Of a DNA stretch of 64,000 bases, positions 37,609 to 46,490 are shown piece by piece (the first letter of the stretch is position 1; every line of letters begins with the position of its first letter). Location: contig JBNLCC010000048.1 of the NCBI GenBank assembly GCA_050303615.1, positions 16,202-80,201 on the forward strand, read 5' to 3'. The stretch comes from CAZDXJ01 sp050303615. Its GTDB lineage: Bacteria > Pseudomonadota > Gammaproteobacteria > Methylococcales > Methylomonadaceae. Under the pieces are notes generated by a model that worked only from the letters and a program-made list of their open reading frames with translations, had not been told where the DNA came from and did no database searches. The position numbers were made by a program, and so were the translations under genes.

Positions 37609-37830
37609 ACCTTCCGGGGGGGGTGGAATACCAAACGGCTTTATGAATTGAGTAATAAAGTGCAGGCGGATTGATGTAATAGCTGGGAGATAAAGAATTT
37701 GACAGAGGAATAATAAGGTGGTTGCTTTTTAGGGGCTTACATTTAAGTTCGGGTGAACATTCGGTTAACCCACCTTTACATTTAAAAAAAGTACGGAACA
37801 CACGAGGCATTATCCTGTATAAAGGAGTGC

Positions 37831-39550
37831 ATGGAAAGCGTCCGCCAAGATTTAATCCTCCCCTCACCGCCCGTATCAACTGGAGAACCTGTTTCGAGTC
37901 CCTTTTCCCAAAAAGTCGTCCAACTAACCCAAGCAGAACTTATTGAGCTCAAGTGGCAGAGGAATTATTGGAAGAGTCAGCATGCGCATCTAAAAAACAG
38001 AATGGAGAACTGAAGCAGTCCCTTGAATTGGCCTATGCAAAGATTCGAGATCTTGAGCAACGGCTGTATGGTAAGAAGAGCGAAAAGGGCCCCCTGAAAC
38101 GAAACCGCTCTACGCCTGACGGTAGGCCGATTTGTTCGCGACCTCGGGGCCAACAAAAGGGGAGCCGGGGTCACGGTCGTACCCCACGGCCTGATCTGCC
38201 CGTTGTTGTAGAGGAGCACGATGTCGCACCTGAAGATAAGCAGTGCCCCTTTTGCCAAAAGGCGTATGACCTGCTGTTTCAGACGGAAGACTCGAAGATT
38301 ACTGAAGTTCATGTCAAAGCCCATGCTCGTCTGATCAAACGGAAAATGTATACCCAGACCTGTGAGTGCGATGGTGTCCCGGGACTCATCACGGCGCCAC
38401 CGGCACTGCGGCTCATTCCAAAAAGTTCTGTTGGTATTTCGGTCTGGACGGAGGTCCTGCTCAATAAATACCTTTTCTCCCAGGACACGGATAACTTATG
38501 CATTGATTACGCCTATCGTGGATTACCCCTGGCGCCTGGCACGCTTACGGGAGGTTTAAAACGCATTGCGCCGCTGTTCAAACCGTTGCTCGCTCGGTTC
38601 ACCGAAAAACAACTGACCGATGAGCTGCTTCATAACGACGAGACCGGCTGGAAAGTGTTTGAATCGATTGAAGGTAAAGTGGGTTATCGATGGTATCTTT
38701 GGGCGACTCAATCCTCATCGGTGGTCTATTACACCCTGGCGCCGAGCCGCAGTGGCGACATTCCCATTGACTATTTTTCCGGATTAGACAAGACGCTGGA
38801 GCAGGTCATTGTAGTCTGTGATCGCTATAGCGGTTATAAGCGGCTGGCCCGGGAGAATAAAGCCATCATTCTGGCCTTTTGCTGGGCGCATGTACGCCGT
38901 GATTTTCTCGATGCGGCGAAAAGTTGGCCCGACCTTGAGGCGTGGATGTTCAGTTGGGTCAAGATGATCGGTCAACTCTACGCCCTCAACGTTCAACGGT
39001 TGGAGCAGTGGGATCAGGCACACGCTTTAGAGGAACAACCCCCCGCATTTATAAAACGCCGTCAAGCGTTGACGCAAGCGGTCGAACAGATGAGTAAGCG
39101 CTGCGATGAGGAACTGAGCAAGGAGACATGCATGCTGCGCAAAGCAAAGTACTCAACAGCCTGAAAACGCACTGGCCGGGGTTGACCGTTTTTGTTACGC
39201 TCCCCCAAGTTCCCATGGATAACAATACCACGGAACGGCGCATGCGCAATCCCGGTATGGGGCGAAAAAACTATTATGGCTCGGGCAGCCAATGGAGTGC
39301 CGAGCTGGCGACCATGATGTTTTCACTCTTTCAAACCCTACTGCTCTGGAAACTTAATCCACACCATTGGCTCACTCGCTATCTCACGGCCTGTGCGGAA
39401 CATGGGGGACAACCCCCAGAAGATATCGCACCCTTTATTCCCTGGCTGATGAATGAACAACGAAAACAAGCATTGGCCAAACCGATCCCGTTGACGGCTA
39501 CCGAACCCAATGAACAACCAGGTCTATCGATTTCCTTATTGTTACCATGA
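37831..39550 (+). pseudogene. IS66 family transposase, frameshifted
   Basis: Three consecutive frames make one IS66 transposase. Frame 1 (37831-38013) ends soon after the heptamer A AAA AAC at 37992-37998. A -1 shift there enters frame 2 (to 39164), which holds the zinc-finger-like CPFCQKAYD, the first catalytic Asp in HNDETGW and the second in VVCDRYSGY. A missing base near 39129 then moves reading to frame 3 (39128-39550), with the catalytic Glu in NNTTERRMRNPGMGRKNYYGSG. The first shift could be programmed; the second is a 1-nt deletion by comparison with the expected TLHAAQSKVL junction. All DDE residues survive, so decay is recent or partly a sequencing artefact. Confidence 0.8.
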
Positions 39551-40246
39551 CCTGTTATTGTGGACGCGATTTTACAGATCAGGAACTGGAACAGATTCGC
39601 CAACTCATCGCCGAGAACCCAACGCATACGCGCGCCGTGCTCTCACGTTTAACCTGCCAAACATTGGCTTGGTATAAGGCCGATGGTGGGCTAAAGGAAA
39701 TGTCATGCCGCGTTGCGATGTTACGGATGGCCGAAGACGGCCTGATCACCTTGCCCCCGCCTCGGTGTAAACCGCCACAACAAAAAATCCAATTTACCCC
39801 ACAAACCGATCCGCAGCCGAGGCTCACTCAACCCGTTCATGCCTTACCGCCTCCACAGCTCTGCCCGGTGGTGCATCGCGATCATTCCCGTTTGTGGAAT
39901 GAGTACATCCATCGGCACCACTACCTCGGCCACAAGCCACTCCCTGGCGCACAGCTTAGATACTTTGTTACCATAGACCAACAGATTGTTGCCGCCCTGG
40001 GTTTTGGCGCAGCCGCTTGGCAGACGGCTGCCTCGAGATCAATTTATCGGCTGGAATCACGAGCAACGTTTAAATAACCTGCCCCTGATTGTCAATAACG
40101 CTCGTTTTCTGATTATGCCTTGGGTAGCATCAAAAAATCTTGCATCCAAGGTTTTGTCCTTGGCAGCACGTCGGCTCCCGGAAGAATGGGAGAGCAAATA
40201 CGGTATTCGCCCCATTAAGCAAAATAGTTTTTTCAGGAGCGCTTAC
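39547..40246 (+). pseudogene. DUF4338 (DruA-like) protein, frameshifted and 3'-truncated
   Basis: The ATG overlaps the transposase stop as ATGA (39547-39550), implying translational coupling. The N-terminal part shows HRDHSRLWNEYIHRHHYLGHKPLPGAQLRYFV and ALGFGAAAWQTAA. An extra base near 40031-40034 shifts the frame, after which RDQFIGWNHEQRLNNLPL, NNARFLIMPW and LASKVLSLAARRLPEEW continue the same domain. The normal C-terminus after the RPI motif is missing and the sequence runs into the IS end. DUF4338 defines DruA of Druantia anti-phage systems, but homologues also travel with transposases, as here. Confidence 0.75.
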
Positions 40247-40981
40247 ACTGATCCCAATCGTAGGGTTCACCCATGGCCCTGAAGATATTTGTCCTGGCAC
40301 GGCAACCAAGGATTATATTCACAATGTGTTGCAGACAGCTCTTACAGATGCGAGAAATGAGGAAAACGGAGGGTTCGGCTTTGATATGTGGGGGGGGCGG
40401 TGGTAAACCGCGACGGGGTGGTATGTGCCATAGCATTTACCGGCCATAACCGTGGTGACCAATGGCCTGGCAGCCGGGCCATTGCCGCGCAAAAAGCCAA
40501 TACCGCCAATGCATTCAGTCTTCCCTATTTTGCGTTATCGACAGCCAATTTATGGGAAGCGACGCAACCCGGCGGCAGCCTGTTTGGCTTGCAGTTCAGT
40601 AACCCGGTTAACACCGATGCAGCTTATGCCGGACCTTCCGAGAATTATGGTACCGCCCAAGACCCCATGGTGGGACAAAAAATAGGCGGCGTTAATGTTT
40701 TTGGCGGCGGACTGGGGTTATATGACTCCCAGGGAGTATTGGTTGGCGCTGTCGGTGTGAGTGGCGATTCGTCCTGCGCGGACCATAATATAGCTTGGCG
40801 TATACGTCATGCGGTGGGCTATGATTATGTGCCGGCCGGCCCAAGCCCGGATGGTAACGACCAGATTATTTATACCGGCGAAACCGGCGGCGGTGTGGCA
40901 GGTTTCGAGCATCCCGATTGTGGTCATGGTGAAAAAACCGTAGCTCAGAGCTTGCCGCCTACCAGAACGGTGGCTGAGTAA
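40247..40981 (+). pseudogene. GlcG/HbpS-type heme-binding protein, 5'-truncated and frameshifted
   Basis: The frame beginning at the IS edge reads GPEDICPG ... YIHNVLQTALTDARNEENGGFGFDMW and stops early. One frame over, from about 40390, it continues AVVNRDGVVCAIAFTGHN, GSRAIAAQKANTANAFSLP, PGGSLFGLQFSNPV, DPMVGQKIGGVNVFGGGLGLY and SCADHNIAWRIRHAVG, a DUF336/GlcG heme-binding-type domain. The two frames meet at a run of eight G (40390-40397); nine or six would restore reading. No start codon or signal peptide precedes the sequence, so the 5' end was removed at the IS junction. Confidence 0.75.
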
Positions 40982-41004
40982 TTCATACATACTTTTATTT
41001 TAAA

Positions 41005-41030
41005 TCCCAGCTTTTTTGCGGGGGTTTTTT
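41005..41030 (+). terminator. Terminator after the heme-binding gene remnant
   Basis: CCCAGC-TTTTTT-GCGGGG followed by six T residues; the stem has one A·G mismatch. It lies 24 nt after the stop codon. Confidence 0.55.
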
Positions 41031-41129
41031 CGGCGTAAATCTTCCACGGATCAAAATATTCTTGCTGTCCCATCAAAGTGGCTAATGATCCGCACAATCA
41101 GAATTCATTGCGGGATACACGTATATTTA

Positions 41130-41813
41130 CTAATCCCAGTCGACTATGGAAAAATTCCGCTGCCGGGCGATCTTTGTGAGTTGTGTTGTAGGGTTGACGG
41201 CAGTTGCTTGGTCAACCCAATGTAATAAGGGTTCGTCAGCATGATGGTCGCTATATCCGAATAGATAAAACCGATGCCGATTTTCGCCAAAAAACTCCAT
41301 CAATCTTTCTAATTTAATGGGGCCGTAACAGTTTTCGTCCAATATTCCGCCATGCAATCGGTGATCGGCGTGCCAGACAGCTCGCGTACATATGACCGCA
41401 TCAAATCCCAGGCGGCGTCCGAGTTTCTCGGCATAAAAATCGAAACTCGCCGTTGCTAAAATTAACTGATGATTCGCCTGTTTGTGTTTATTTATGGCTT
41501 CTAATGCGCCAGGTCGAATGCCCTCGTTGATTAGGCCGTCCAAAAAACGTTCCGTGCACTCGTTAATTTGCCGGGATGTCATGCCGCCGGCAATAGTTTG
41601 CAGGAAAATCCGTTTTAGCCAATGATTATCCCGTAATCCGGTTTTATAGAGTAAAACGGCAAAAGGCAGCCAACTGGAGCGAATCAATCGCGCCGGATAC
41701 CTGCGCAGCAAGCTACGCAGAAATGAAAGATAGGTATCTTTGTTGGTGACGGTATAGTCCAGGTCAAAAATGGCCGCTATCCGGTCCTGTTCGTTACGGT
41801 TGTTGTGTGTCAT
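41130..41813 (-). CDS. HAD-IB family phosphatase
   Basis: 227 aa from the ATG at 41813; the frame stays open for 31 codons upstream to a TTG, and those residues are not conserved-looking. HAD motif I is FDLDYTVTN (nucleophile Asp and acid/base Asp), motif II is LATASFDFYAEKLG, and motifs III/IV are in PIKLERLMEFF and LFGYSDHHADEPLL. The helical cap after motif I fits subclass IB (SerB- or phosphoserine-phosphatase-like). The substrate is not known. It sits between two mobile element remnants but looks intact. Confidence 0.85.
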   Translation of the reverse strand: MTHNNRNEQDRIAAIFDLDYTVTNKDTYLSFLRSLLRRYPARLIRSSWLPFAVLLYKTGLRDNHWLKRIFLQTIAGGMTSRQINECTERFLDGLINEGIRPGALEAINKHKQANHQLILATASFDFYAEKLGRRLGFDAVICTRAVWHADHRLHGGILDENCYGPIKLERLMEFFGENRHRFYLFGYSDHHADEPLLHWVDQATAVNPTTQLTKIARQRNFSIVDWD

Positions 41814-41983
41814 GTGGATTGTCGGGCGGCTGCTTCCAAATGTATAGGCGGTTAATCGTGAAGTTGCACGGAAATACGGAAAACGGCGCAATAATTTGCG
41901 CAACAAGGTAAATAATTAGCTTGTCCAGTCTGTTACCGCAACAGGCCTGTATTGACGACAACGAGCATTATTAATACCGGGAA

Positions 41984-42453
41984 ATTGGGGTCTCCACTTA
42001 GCTGTACCATCTACAACATGTAGTAAGTCGTTACCTGCCCACGATTGTGTTGCAGGGTTTCGGGGTCGTGACCACAACTTGCTGAAGTAGGTGGTAGAAA
42101 AGCAGACCACGCCTGTACGAGTTGCGTCGGTTGATGCGGAATGTGAACTCTTCCAGGTAAGCCTGTAAATGTTGGCCATGTACAGAACCTTGATGTGTTC
42201 CCAAAAGCCAGCGTTTTAGTAAGCTAGCGACAAGATGGACTGCTGGCATCGACACATAGTTTGGACTATCGCTGTCCGCCAGAATGAACTTATTGTGCCG
42301 ATATCCGTAAATAACGTCTACAGGCATCATCGTTAGGAAACCACTCATGGAATTCATTCCAATTTCCTGGGAAATCCTTGTTTGCAAGAAAATCGATTCG
42401 TACATACTATCCACAATATGTTGAGTGTAGTACAGTTAAGTGGAGACCCCATT
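41984..42453 (-). mobile_element. Internally deleted IS1595-type element
   Basis: Terminal inverted repeats match at 20 of 21 positions: GGGGTCTCCACTTAGCTGTA... at 41987-42007 and its complement at 42430-42450, differing at one base. Only the C-terminal part of a transposase remains inside, on the minus strand. The 9-bp direct repeat TACCGGGAA flanks it (41975-41983 and 42454-42462), offset by ATT from each inverted repeat. IS1595 elements usually make 8-bp duplications, so the exact ends are open. At about 470 bp it is the size of a non-autonomous MITE-like derivative. Confidence 0.75.
42031..42414 (-). pseudogene. IS1595 family transposase fragment (C-terminal)
   Basis: The C-terminal 70 residues read VHLVASLLKRWLLGTHQG, LQAYLEEFTFRINRRNS and GLLFYHLLQQVV, the typical end of ISXO2/IS1595 transposases, whose first histidine belongs to the catalytic triad region. 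The N-terminal 55 residues do not look like the zinc-ribbon and first catalytic block of the family, so the gene is an internal-deletion product without activity. Confidence 0.7.
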
Positions 42454-42850
42454 TACCGGGAATAGCGCAAACGAAAACAACTATTATGCGGGCCGTCTGC
42501 GTTAAAAGTCCAGTAGTATTGGTGTTGTTTGGCCTTAGAGCAGTCGGCTGTGCATTACTCGGTACCATTTCATGTTTTTCGGCAAAAAGAAGCCGTGTTG
42601 TGGTTGCTGTCGGCTAATTTATATTTTATCTGTATTTCCGGGTTGATGAACTATGCCAGGTTCCGTTTTTCTGGAGAAGTGCTTTGCTTCAGGCAATTAT
42701 GAGCGCCGCTTGGATAACGGAAAAAAAAGTCAGGCAATTCAGGCTGGCAAATCGGGCTGTACGCGGAGTTCCCGATGTTAAATAATCGGTAAGAAAATAA
42801 CGCAAAAGCATAGTATAATACATGGTTATTTCTATATTCCAGGTGTGGTC
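42454..42850. other. 397-nt gap upstream of guaB
   Basis: No established gene lies here. A 42-codon frame (42653-42781) begins MPGSVFLEKCFASGNYERRL but has no recognisable homology or good ribosome binding site. A perfect TATAAT at 42814-42819 is a probable -10 of the guaB promoter; the matching -35 position has no consensus, so an activator or extended contacts may be needed. Confidence 0.4.
42814..42819 (+). promoter_or_regulatory. Probable -10 element of guaB
   Basis: A perfect TATAAT, 31 nt before the guaB ATG. The sequence 17 nt upstream of it (AAGAAA) is not a -35 match. Confidence 0.45.
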
Positions 42851-44317
42851 ATGCAAATTATTCAGGAAGCGCTAACTTTTGATGATGTTCTTTTGTTGCC
42901 GGCACACTCAACCGTATTGCCGCGTAATGTGGTGATGACGACAAACTTGACCCGCGCTATCAAACTCAATATTCCGCTGGTTTCCGCTGCGATGGATACT
43001 GTTACCGAATCCAGGTTGGCAATCAGTATTGCTCAGGAAGGGGGAATAGGCATTATCCATAAAAATATGTCGATAGAACAGCAGGCTCATGAAGTTTACT
43101 GCGTAAAAAAATTCGAAAGCGGTGTTATTAGAGAACCGATTACCGTACCGTCCGCTATTAGTATTAGGGAAGTGATGGAATTAACGCGTGCCAAAAATAT
43201 CTCCGGAGTACCGGTTGTGGATGGCGATGAATTGGTTGGCATTGTCACCAGTCGTGATCTGCGTTTTGAAACGCGCCTGGATGAGCCGGTAACCAAGGTA
43301 ATGACGCCTAAGGAAAGGCTGGTAACAGTCAAGGAGAACGCCGGGCAGCAGGAAGCCATTAAGTTATTGCATCAAAACCGGATAGAAAAAATCCTTGTGG
43401 TTAATGACCATTTTCATTTACGCGGTATGATTACCGTAAAAGATATTCAGAAAGCGAGGGATTATCCCCAGGCTTGCAAGGATGAGCAAGAGCGCCTAAG
43501 AGTCGGTGCTGCAGTCGGGACCGGGCATGGAACCGAAGAGCGCGTTGCGGCATTGGTTAGTGCCGGTGTTGATGTTATCGTCGTGGATACCGCCCACGGT
43601 CATTCCCAGGGCGTGTTGGACCGCGTAAGATGGGTGAAAAAACATTACCCGGATGTGCAGGTGGTCGGCGGTAATATTGCCACAGCCGATGCTGCCAGAG
43701 CACTAGTGGAAGCTGGTGCCGATGCGGTAAAAGTTGGTATCGGGCCCGGCTCGATATGTACCACTCGTATTGTTGCGGGGATTGGGGTACCGCAAATTAC
43801 CGCTGTCAGTAATGTTGCTGCCGCTTTAAAAGGCAGCGACGTCCCCTTGATTGCGGATGGCGGCATCCGTTATTCGGGTGATGTGGCTAAAGCCTTGGCG
43901 GCCGGTGCCAACTCCGTGATGTTGGGCAGTCTGTTTGCCGGTACTGAAGAGGCGCCGGGTGAAGTGGAACTTTACCAGGGGCGTTCTTATAAGTCATACC
44001 GGGGCATGGGATCGCTGGGAGCTATGTCGCAACAACAAGGTTCAAGTGACCGTTACTTTCAGGAAGATGCCGATTCAGTGGAAAAACTGGTGCCTGAAGG
44101 TATTGAAGGGCGAGTGCCTTACAAAGGTAGCTTGATCGCTATCATACACCAACTGTTAGGGGGTATTCGCGCCAGTATGGGGTATACCGGTAGCCAAACT
44201 ATTGCAGATATGCACGAAAGGGCGCAGTTCGTCAGAGTGACCAGCGCCGGAATGCGGGAAAGTCATGTCCATGATGTGACTATTACCAAAGAAGCTCCGA
44301 ATTACCGTTTGGATTGA
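42851..44317 (+). CDS. guaB: Inosine-5'-monophosphate dehydrogenase
   Basis: 488 aa from the ATG at 42851 (MQIIQEALTFDDVLLLP); a GTG two codons upstream is possible. Oxidises IMP to XMP with NAD, the committed step of GMP synthesis. Two CBS domains (about 95-205) are inserted in the TIM barrel. The catalytic Cys loop is GPGSICTTRI, and the flap has YRGMGSLGAM. guaA follows after 84 nt, an expected guaBA operon. Confidence 0.97.
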   Translation: MQIIQEALTFDDVLLLPAHSTVLPRNVVMTTNLTRAIKLNIPLVSAAMDTVTESRLAISIAQEGGIGIIHKNMSIEQQAHEVYCVKKFESGVIREPITVPSAISIREVMELTRAKNISGVPVVDGDELVGIVTSRDLRFETRLDEPVTKVMTPKERLVTVKENAGQQEAIKLLHQNRIEKILVVNDHFHLRGMITVKDIQKARDYPQACKDEQERLRVGAAVGTGHGTEERVAALVSAGVDVIVVDTAHGHSQGVLDRVRWVKKHYPDVQVVGGNIATADAARALVEAGADAVKVGIGPGSICTTRIVAGIGVPQITAVSNVAAALKGSDVPLIADGGIRYSGDVAKALAAGANSVMLGSLFAGTEEAPGEVELYQGRSYKSYRGMGSLGAMSQQQGSSDRYFQEDADSVEKLVPEGIEGRVPYKGSLIAIIHQLLGGIRASMGYTGSQTIADMHERAQFVRVTSAGMRESHVHDVTITKEAPNYRLD

Positions 44318-44401
44318 TTTGGTTTTGTTTTTGGATTTATCCGTGTCAACTATTAAGGCCGATATCGGTCTGCTGCCGGGGCTATTAAAGAGTTTATTGC
44401 T

Positions 44402-45991
44402 GTGAGTCATTTACAATCTGCTGATATCCATTCGCATAAAATACTTATTATCGATTTTGGTTCCCAATATACCCAGCTAATTGCCAGGAGAGTTCGGGAA
44501 ATTGGTGTTTATTGTGAGATTTATTCCTGCGATTGCGCAGCCGAGCAAATAAGTAATTTTGCACCGAAGGGTATAATCTTGTCCGGTGGGCCTGAGACGG
44601 TTACCAGTATTGAAACCCCCAGGGCTGCCGCTGTGGTTTTTAGTCTCGGCGTGCCGGTGTTAGGTATTTGTTACGGCATGCAAACGATGGCCGAGCAGTT
44701 AGGCGGCAAAGTCGAGTCTTCCGCACATCGTGAGTTTGGTTATGCGCAGGTCCGTGCGCGAGGGCATTCCAAGCTGTTATCCGATATTGAGGATCATACT
44801 TCAGAGCAGGGTTACGGCTTGCTGGATGTCTGGATGAGCCATGGTGATCGAGTGATCGAATTGCCTGAAGGTTTTCATTTGATCGCCAGCTCCGATGGTG
44901 CTCCGATAGCCGGAATCGCCGATGAAGAAAAGGGTTTCTACGGTCTGCAGTTTCATCCGGAGGTAACGCATACCCGGCAGGGTGGTCGCATACTAAAACG
45001 TTTTGTATTGCAGGTTTGCGCTTGTGAAGCCTTGTGGACCGCCGGCAATATCATTGACGACACGATTGAAACTGTTCGTGAAACCGTCGGTTCCGATCAG
45101 GTGGTGCTTGGCTTGTCCGGCGGTGTCGATTCGTCGGTAGTAGCGGCTTTATTGCATCGCGCAATCGGTGATCAGTTGACTTGTGTGTTTGTGGATACCG
45201 GTTTGTTGCGTTTGCATGAGGGCGATCAGGTAATGTCGGCTTTTGCCCAACATATGGGGGTCAGGGTGATTCGCATCGACGCGGAGAAATGCTATCTGGC
45301 GGCTTTGCAGGGAGTGGAAGATCCCGAACAGAAACGTAAAATCATCGGTAATTTATTCATTAACATTTTTGACCGGGAAGCAGCCAAATTATCCGATGCC
45401 AAATGGCTGGCTCAGGGAACGATTTATCCTGACGTGATTGAGTCAGCCGGTGCTAAAACCGGTAAAGCGCATTTGATCAAGTCGCATCACAATGTCGGGG
45501 GGTTGCCTGAAAATATGCAGTTGCAACTGGTCGAGCCGTTAAGGGAACTATTTAAGGACGAAGTCAGAAAAATAGGCCTGGAATTGGGGTTGCCGTACGA
45601 TATGGTTTACCGCCATCCGTTTCCGGGGCCGGGATTGGGCGTCAGGATTTTGGGAGAAGTAACAAAAGAATATGCGGATTTGTTAAGACTGGCGGATGCG
45701 ATTTTTATTGAGGAATTGTATAAGCAGCAGCTATACGACAAAATCAGTCAGGCATTTGCCGTTTTTCTACCCGTGAAGTCTGTCGGCGTGATGGGCGATG
45801 GGCGCCGCTATGATTATGTCATTGCTTTGCGTGCCGTTGAAACCATCGATTTTATGACAGCCCGATGGGCGCATTTGCCTTATGATTTTCTGGATCTGGT
45901 TTCCCGCAGGATTATTAATGAAGTATCCGGCATATCCAGGGTGACTTATGATATTTCCGGTAAACCGCCGGCAACAATAGAGTGGGAATAA
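44402..45991 (+). CDS. guaA: GMP synthase (glutamine-hydrolysing)
   Basis: 529 aa, GTG start at 44402. Converts XMP to GMP using glutamine. The N-terminal class I amidotransferase has the nucleophile in GICYGMQTMAEQL and the His-Glu pair in QFHPEVTHT. The ATP pyrophosphatase P-loop is LSGGVDSSV. The C-terminal dimerisation domain ends KPPATIEWE, as in the family. Downstream tadA starts 34 nt on. Confidence 0.97.
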   Translation: MSHLQSADIHSHKILIIDFGSQYTQLIARRVREIGVYCEIYSCDCAAEQISNFAPKGIILSGGPETVTSIETPRAAAVVFSLGVPVLGICYGMQTMAEQLGGKVESSAHREFGYAQVRARGHSKLLSDIEDHTSEQGYGLLDVWMSHGDRVIELPEGFHLIASSDGAPIAGIADEEKGFYGLQFHPEVTHTRQGGRILKRFVLQVCACEALWTAGNIIDDTIETVRETVGSDQVVLGLSGGVDSSVVAALLHRAIGDQLTCVFVDTGLLRLHEGDQVMSAFAQHMGVRVIRIDAEKCYLAALQGVEDPEQKRKIIGNLFINIFDREAAKLSDAKWLAQGTIYPDVIESAGAKTGKAHLIKSHHNVGGLPENMQLQLVEPLRELFKDEVRKIGLELGLPYDMVYRHPFPGPGLGVRILGEVTKEYADLLRLADAIFIEELYKQQLYDKISQAFAVFLPVKSVGVMGDGRRYDYVIALRAVETIDFMTARWAHLPYDFLDLVSRRIINEVSGISRVTYDISGKPPATIEWE

Positions 45992-46025
45992 CAGTAAGAT
46001 TCAATAGGTTTACAGGAATTGTTTC

Positions 46026-46490
46026 ATGTTAGATGATCAGCAATGGATGCGGTATGCTATACGTTTGGCGGAACGGGCGGAGGCTTACGGCGAAGTGCCG
46101 GTCGGCGCGGTTTTGGTCAAAGACGGGGTATGCATCGCCGAAGGCTGGAATTGCCCTATTCAAACCAATGATCCTTCGGCTCACGCCGAAATTGTCGCAC
46201 TGCGTAAGGCAGGAAAATCATTGAACAATTACCGTCTTGTGGACAGTACTTTATTTGTAACCCTTGAGCCCTGTGTTATGTGTGTGGGGGCTATTATACA
46301 GGCCAGAATTAAACGTTTGGTCTTCGGGGCGGAAGACCCGAAGCGGGGTGCGGTCAGCAGTGTATTGTCGTTATCCGAAATGGATTTTTTAAATCATCGT
46401 GTTGAGTGGCGGGGGGGTGTGCTTGCTGCAGATTGCGGGGCTTTGTTGAAGGGCTTTTTTCAATCCAAAAGACGTTCGATAAAAGTCTAA
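46026..46490 (+). CDS. tadA: tRNA-specific adenosine deaminase
   Basis: 154 aa. Converts A34 to inosine in the wobble position of tRNA-Arg(ACG). The zinc/catalytic motif HAEIVAL and the second metal motif EPCVMCVGAI are intact. Probably the last gene of guaB-guaA-tadA. Its stop overlaps the mltF stop by 4 nt on the opposite strand, so the genes converge end to end with no terminator space. Confidence 0.95.
   Translation: MLDDQQWMRYAIRLAERAEAYGEVPVGAVLVKDGVCIAEGWNCPIQTNDPSAHAEIVALRKAGKSLNNYRLVDSTLFVTLEPCVMCVGAIIQARIKRLVFGAEDPKRGAVSSVLSLSEMDFLNHRVEWRGGVLAADCGALLKGFFQSKRRSIKV

Larger units (their letters stand above)
37676..40246 (+). mobile_element. Degenerate IS66-type element with DUF4338 passenger gene
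   Basis: The element carries an IS66-type transposase in three frames followed by a coupled DUF4338 gene. The right end is proposed at 40246: read inward it begins GTAAGCGCTCCTGA, like IS66 ends. The left end is less sure. GTAATAGCT at 37676 matches the right end at 11 of 20 positions, which is weak. No clean target duplication is seen (ATTGAT on the left and ACTGAT on the right are near but not identical), in keeping with a deletion at the right flank. At least two disabling frameshifts show it is inactive on its own. Confidence 0.55.

Noticed and set aside
37831..40246. A complete Druantia anti-phage system
   Set aside because: Only a broken DUF4338 gene is present; no druB-druE genes or large helicase lie nearby, and the context is an insertion sequence.
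37751..40272. 8-bp inverted pair GGGTGAAC / GTTCACCC as ends of the IS66 element
   Set aside because: The match stops after 8 bp, and the right copy falls inside the heme-binding gene remnant; the GTAAGCGCTC end at 40246 fits IS66 ends better.
41916..42179. 87-codon leftward frame at the IS1595 remnant
   Set aside because: It overlaps the recognised transposase fragment in another frame and crosses the inverted repeat, so it is not a gene.
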